The notes beneath the pieces are model-generated. The model made no database searches. It saw only the letters and a program-made list of their open reading frames with translations, and was not told the DNA's origin. This document shows, piece after piece, positions 59,635 to 64,000 of a stretch of 64,000 nucleotides of DNA. The DNA is from Brachynemurus nebulosus (taxonomy: Eukaryota > Arthropoda > Insecta > Neuroptera > Myrmeleontidae), in the NCBI GenBank assembly GCA_035578155.1, contig JAPWDM010000001.1, forward strand, positions 18,206,725 to 18,270,724. The letters are read 5' to 3'. Every line of letters starts with the position of its first letter. Position 1 is the stretch's first letter. Made by a program: the position numbers and the translations under genes.

Positions 59635-61524
59635 ATAGGACTATTTTTAATATTCGAATTCTCTCGCACTTTTAATATTGATCGTCGCTTTTTTGTCAAA
59701 TTTTTAACATTAAATTTCCACTGAAAAAAAAAAATATTATCCCTAAAAAAATTGCATGTTTAGCACAAATCTAACATTAAAGAGAAAAAAAATTGAATTG
59801 AGTGAATCAGATAACACCATTGTGTACCACTGTAATGACTAGAGAAAGAGTTGTAGGAATGTACGAGGCTATATATATGTACAACGTGTTAAAGTTTAAA
59901 ACAAACACAAATACTTGTTACGTACTAAACAATAAATATAAAAAATTTTCACATTTTTATTTTATTATTATTTGTATTAACTTAAAAATACATATTTTTG
60001 TTTTATCTTCTCATAATATATACCTAAATGATATGAATATGACTGTAAAGTAGTGATTTTATCACACACAAGTAATAAAATTAACTCTAAGTAACTATTA
60101 AATGAAGTGTTTGTAATATAATATACATTTATATTTGTTAGGTTATGTTATACGTTGTGTGTGTTTGTGGAGTGGGGGCAACAAGAGTTGGTGGGGGAGA
60201 CGTAGTAGGCACAATACACACCTACAATTTACATTTAAGTCATGTATAATAAGTTTTAAATATGAGAAAATTAAACAGAAAACATTTGTCTGTATGTGTG
60301 TTTGTGTATTTGTTTGTTAAAACCTTTTATTACTTGCTTATTTAGTATTAAAATATATTAGTAGTATTATTTTAACAAAATGATGCAAAATAATTTCTAT
60401 AAATATTTCGAAATACAAGAATATTAAAGAAAAAATTCTTCTACGATACAGTATAGACATGCTCTATAATGTGAAATTCGTCCAGTAAACGAATAAATTT
60501 TTTGAAAAGCTGTGTTTCTAGTTTAACCCCTCATTCTTCTGCATTGTATTTTTGTTAATCCCTTTTAAATAATGTCATATATCAATATCAGTAATTAAAA
60601 AGAAAAAAAATAGTTTTCCTTGTTTAGTACGTGTGAGAAGGACAGCTACTTCTTCTTGTATGGCACTATTTCAATATAACAAATCTTGCTTGAAATGAAA
60701 CAGTATGGTGGAGGTATAGATTCACAGATTGATTCGGATCGTTCAAGGTCCAATTCTATTTGTTATGTATCCTTTTTTATTGCATTAGTACAATACCAAT
60801 GCAACATAGTTTAACAAAGATAGGACACATGTTTGGTGGGCCAAAATTAATCTGTTGTACTATAATTATCTACTCTATATTCTTAAAATTTTGTTTTTAA
60901 AGAAAATACTTGTCTACAACTAGTTGGTTTAAGACGATTTTTTTATTCTGATTGTGAGTGTCAAAAAATATCTAGATGTTGCCAAATTTTGGATAACTAA
61001 ACCTACATGTTTTTTACGTTAGCTTAGCCAGCAAATTATTCTGGAGGGGTTTCAGATGGAACGGTATCGGTAAAAATATTCAGGTGGTTTTACTTAGACC
61101 AGCGAAAGGTCTAAATAATGTCTTTATAGAAATAGTTAATTGCATTCATATACACAAAATTTTCTAAGCTTTTAGCAAATCCATGTTGACCTTTAGGTCG
61201 ATCAACTTATAGTGTCGTTATCGATGAAGTGATAATTTACATTTCTTGAATTCGGTTACACTCCCGAACTTATAAACCTTGCATCGTAAAAATCTCGTTG
61301 AAACTGTCCCAGTGAAATTCTTTTGATTTTTGTATCATTTTTGAAAATCCTAGTTCTATTTAGAGTTCGCTTTTGCATGATTTTCTCTTGCGTTCCCAAG
61401 TAGTTCGACCTAATTCGACTAGTATTCCGTTGGTTTTTAGTATATTTTTTTTTTGGAAATATTCGAACATTTTCAACTTCAATACCTTACTGTTTTTTAA
61501 GATTCGCTAAAAACCCTAACTTTA
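59635..61524. other. AT-rich sequence, no gene recognised
   Basis: A G/T-rich microsatellite-like tract lies at about 60290-60320. No gene, RNA or element border was recognised. Confidence 0.4.
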
Positions 61525-61670
61525 ACACCTTGATAGTCATTGACATTAAGTAAAGCCTTGCAAGCTCATACACCACGTTCTACGGCGTCAATAATTCCAT
61601 ATAAAGTGTATTAGCTGTCAAAATAGTGTGCTAGTTAGTTATTTCATCATAATTCTTCGTCATCGTGTTA
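61525..61670. repeat. Dispersed repeat, copy 3 of 3
   Basis: Shares CGGCGTCAATAATTCCAT.TAAAG, TGTCAAAATAGTGTG.TAGTTAGT and ATTTC.T.ATAAT with 6663-6916, and a similar order with 33057-33240. Confidence 0.55.
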
Positions 61671-61989
61671 AGTAAGATTTAACTGCGTGTGGTGCTCAAG
61701 TATAAAATCAATTTAATTTTCTACCCCGAATAAAGGTAATTTTAGGCGTCTTTCCTACTATATGGAATAAAACTTTCTACTTTTGTCTATCGGATTTCTA
61801 GTTTTCGCGTGCTATTCATTTTAAACTAAAACGATTTGATGTCACACATATTTATGACATAACGTATTATCATCTATATTCTATAGTATCGAATTTGTAG
61901 ACGTATTTATGTCAAAGAAGGTATTTTTGTCAAAAAAGGTAGTTTTTAATTATTTATTAACTTGTTTTAGTTTTAGTTTTAGTTTTAGA

Positions 61990-62288
61990 GATCATAAAAG
62001 GACAATGGGCAAAATTGACCCCCAGCGCCCACTGGTGAGATATGTATTTTCTGAAAACCCCTTTCTAGTAGGTCACAAATATACCCATCTTAGGTATGGT
62101 GAACTTGGCCTTCAAAAGTTCTCATGTGCAGTAGGTTTTGCATACTGCACGTGGCTATTTCTTAAGGAAACGATGTGTGTTGACCTGCAACGGACATTAG
62201 AGTCCGCTTCGGGAGAGTGCACACTACCTTCATCTACCAGGGGGTCTGCCTGAAATCGCCACCGGTAGGACTCACAAACTTCAAGTCC
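61990..62288. other. 300-bp segment of higher G+C next to the satellite
   Basis: Composition changes from AT-rich to about balanced between a (TTTTAG)n tract (61967-61988) and the first satellite monomer. The plus-strand frame 61909-62253 is open through it (GKIDPQRPLVRYVFSENPF and onward) but shows no domain I know and has no start support beyond the ATG in the AT-rich flank. It may be a fragment of a transposon or gene foreign to its surroundings. I give no function. Confidence 0.4.
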
Positions 62289-63925
62289 GTAAACTTAGCC
62301 CTGCCATTTTGTCATTTTCAAACAAAAAAGGTTGTGCTGCATTGTGCTAGACATGTGCTACCATGTGCCGTAAATAAAAAAAAGTCAATTTTGAAAACTG
62401 CGATTTTTAGAGCCAAAACCAATTTTGGGTGTAAACTTAGCCCTGCCATTTTACCATTTTCAAACAAAAAAGGTTGTGCTGCATTGTGCTAGACATGTGC
62501 TACCATGTGCCGTAAATAAAAAAAATCGATTTTGAAAATTGCGATTTTTAGAGCCAAAAACCTATTTTGGGTGTAAAGTTAGCCCTGCCATTTTGTCTTT
62601 TCCAAACAAAAAAGGTTGTGCTGCATTGTGCTAGACATGTGCTACCATGTGCCGTAAATAAAAAAAGTCAATTTTGAAAACTGCGATTTTTAGAGCCAAA
62701 AACAATTTTGGGTGTAAACTTAGCCCTGCCATTTTATCATTTTCAAATAAAAAAGGTTGTGCTGCATTGTGCTAGACATGTGCTACCATGTGCCGTAAAT
62801 AAAAAAAATCGATTTTGAAAATTGCGATTTTTAGAGCCAAAAACCTATTTTGGGTGTAAAGTTAGCCCTGCCATTTTGTCTTTTCCAAACAAAAAAGGTT
62901 GTGCTGCATTGTGCTAGACATGTGCTACCATGTGCCGTAAATAAAAAAAGTCAATTTTGAAAACTGCGATTTTTAGAGCCAAAAACAATTTTGGGTGTAA
63001 ACTTAGCCCTGCCATTTTATCATTTTCAAATAAAAAAGGTTGTGCTGCATTGTGCTAGACATGTGCTATCATGTGCCGTAAATAAAAAAAATCAATTTTG
63101 AAAATTGCGATTTTTAGAGCCAAAAACCTATTTTGGGTGTAAAGTTAGCCCTGCCATTTTATCATTTTCAAACAAAAAAGGTTGTGCTGCATTGTGCTAG
63201 ACATGTGCTACCATGTGCCGTAAATAAAAAAAGTCAATTTTGAAAACTGCGATTTTTAGAGCCAAAAACATTTTTGGGTGTAAACTTAGCCTTGCCATTT
63301 TATCATTTTCAAACAAAAAAGGTTGTGCTGCATTGTGCTAGACATGTGCTATCATGTGCCGTAAATAAAAAAAATCAATTTCGAAAATTGCGATTTTTAG
63401 AGCCAAAAACCTATTTTGGGTGTAAAGTTAGCCCTGCCATTTTATCATTTTCAAACAAAAAAGGTTGTGCTGCATTGTGCTAGACATGTGCTACCATGTG
63501 CCGTAAATAAAAAAGTCAATTTTAAAAACTGCGATTTTTAGAGCCAAAAACAATTTTGGGTGTAAACTTAGCACTGCTATTTTATCATTTTCAAACGAAA
63601 AAGGTTGTGCTGCATTATGCTAGACATGTGCTACCATGTGCCGTAAATAAAAAAAATAAGTTTTGAAAATTGCGATTTTTAGAGCCAAAAACCTATTTTG
63701 GATGTAAAGTTAGCCTCGCCATTTTGTCTTTTCCAAACAAAAAAGGTTGTGCTGCATTGTGCTAGACATGTGCTACCATGTGCCGTAAATAAAAAGAGTC
63801 AGTTTCGAAAACTGCGATTTTTAGAGCCAAAAACAATTTTGGGTGTAAAGTTAGCCCCGCTATTTTGTTTTTTTCAAACAAGAAAGGTTTGATACTAGGC
63901 GTGTGCTACAATGTGCCGTATGTAG
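62289..63925 (+). repeat. Tandem satellite, about 141-bp monomer, two alternating variants
   Basis: Monomers begin (GTAAA(C/G)TTAG) at 62289, 62431, 62573, 62714, 62856, 62997, 63139, 63280, 63422, 63562 and 63704, and a last partial one at 63845. That is 11 complete copies and one truncated. Each has GGTTGTGCTGCATTGTGCTA, GACATGTGCTACCATGTGCC, GTAAATAAA and GCGATTTTTAGAGCCAAAA. From the second copy on, a variant with AAACTTAG/CAATTTTGGG alternates with one with AAAGTTAG/CCTATTTTGGG, giving a 283-bp two-monomer unit. The frame through each monomer stops at TAG after TGTGC, so the short frames are shadows. Confidence 0.95.
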
Positions 63926-64000
63926 AATATAGGTTTTTTTCCAAAATTTCCTCAAGTTAAAAGTTTCTGCGACATTCTTTTACATTTGAAAGGGTAGGAA

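Noticed and set aside
62289..63892. CRISPR-like array or repeat protein from the satellite frames
   Set aside because: Repeats are contiguous with no unique spacers, the period of 141-142 bp is not kept in frame, and the sequence context is eukaryotic.

Overview
This is an AT-rich eukaryotic (nuclear) window with no recognisable host exon, rRNA or intact tRNA gene. Long (TA)n tracts, a vertumnana-type mariner, hAT, PIF/Harbinger, piggyBac-like, Tc1-like and pogo-like DNA transposons and 5'-truncated non-LTR retrotransposons point to an arthropod. An insect, perhaps hemipteran, is my best guess, but the species cannot be fixed from the sequence. Nearly everything supportable here is mobile-element sequence, simple repeats or satellite DNA. 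The protein-like segments I recognise are decayed transposon genes.

Layout. 0-20 kb is dominated by TA-flanked inverted-repeat elements of about 0.6-1.3 kb (429-1057, 7842-8891, 10000-11023, 14631-15749, 16428-17148, 17856-19135), with a 2.7-kb hAT element at 2017-4720, a piggyBac-type MITE at 11890-12110 and a second hAT-like element at 12598-14017. 19-21 kb is a 1.85-kb element with TTA target duplications that carries the end of a conserved arthropod repeat-associated gene. 21-27 kb holds foldback repeats, a diverged dispersed duplication and a 1.3-kb mariner whose transposase is broken by one stop codon. 28.4-29.4 kb is a pogo-like deletion derivative that keeps the C-terminal zinc finger. 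32-35 kb contains a small hAT element and a 1.3-kb palindrome. 36.2-39.0 kb is a 2.8-kb element with matching termini, a decayed gene inside it, and a tiny non-LTR insertion inside that gene. 39.3-46 kb has a Tc1-like remnant, two copies of a 130-140-bp MITE, another large palindrome, a 1.5-kb TA-flanked element, a deleted PIF/Harbinger and a Harbinger-type MITE. 46-58 kb is mostly dispersed foldback-family pieces, four long (TA)n arrays and a hAT MITE with a perfect 8-bp duplication nested in another repeat. 58.8-59.6 kb is a hAT element with perfect 8-bp duplications. The last 1.7 kb is a tandem satellite of about 141 bp whose monomers alternate between two variants.

No operon-like or pathway-level cooperation exists here. 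What links the features is nesting (order of insertion) and shared architecture. At least eight elements have TA at both borders and repeat their own terminal or subterminal motif many times inside, which may be an array of transposase-binding sites. All calls rest on reading the sequence by eye. Boundaries are precise where target duplications are given and approximate elsewhere.
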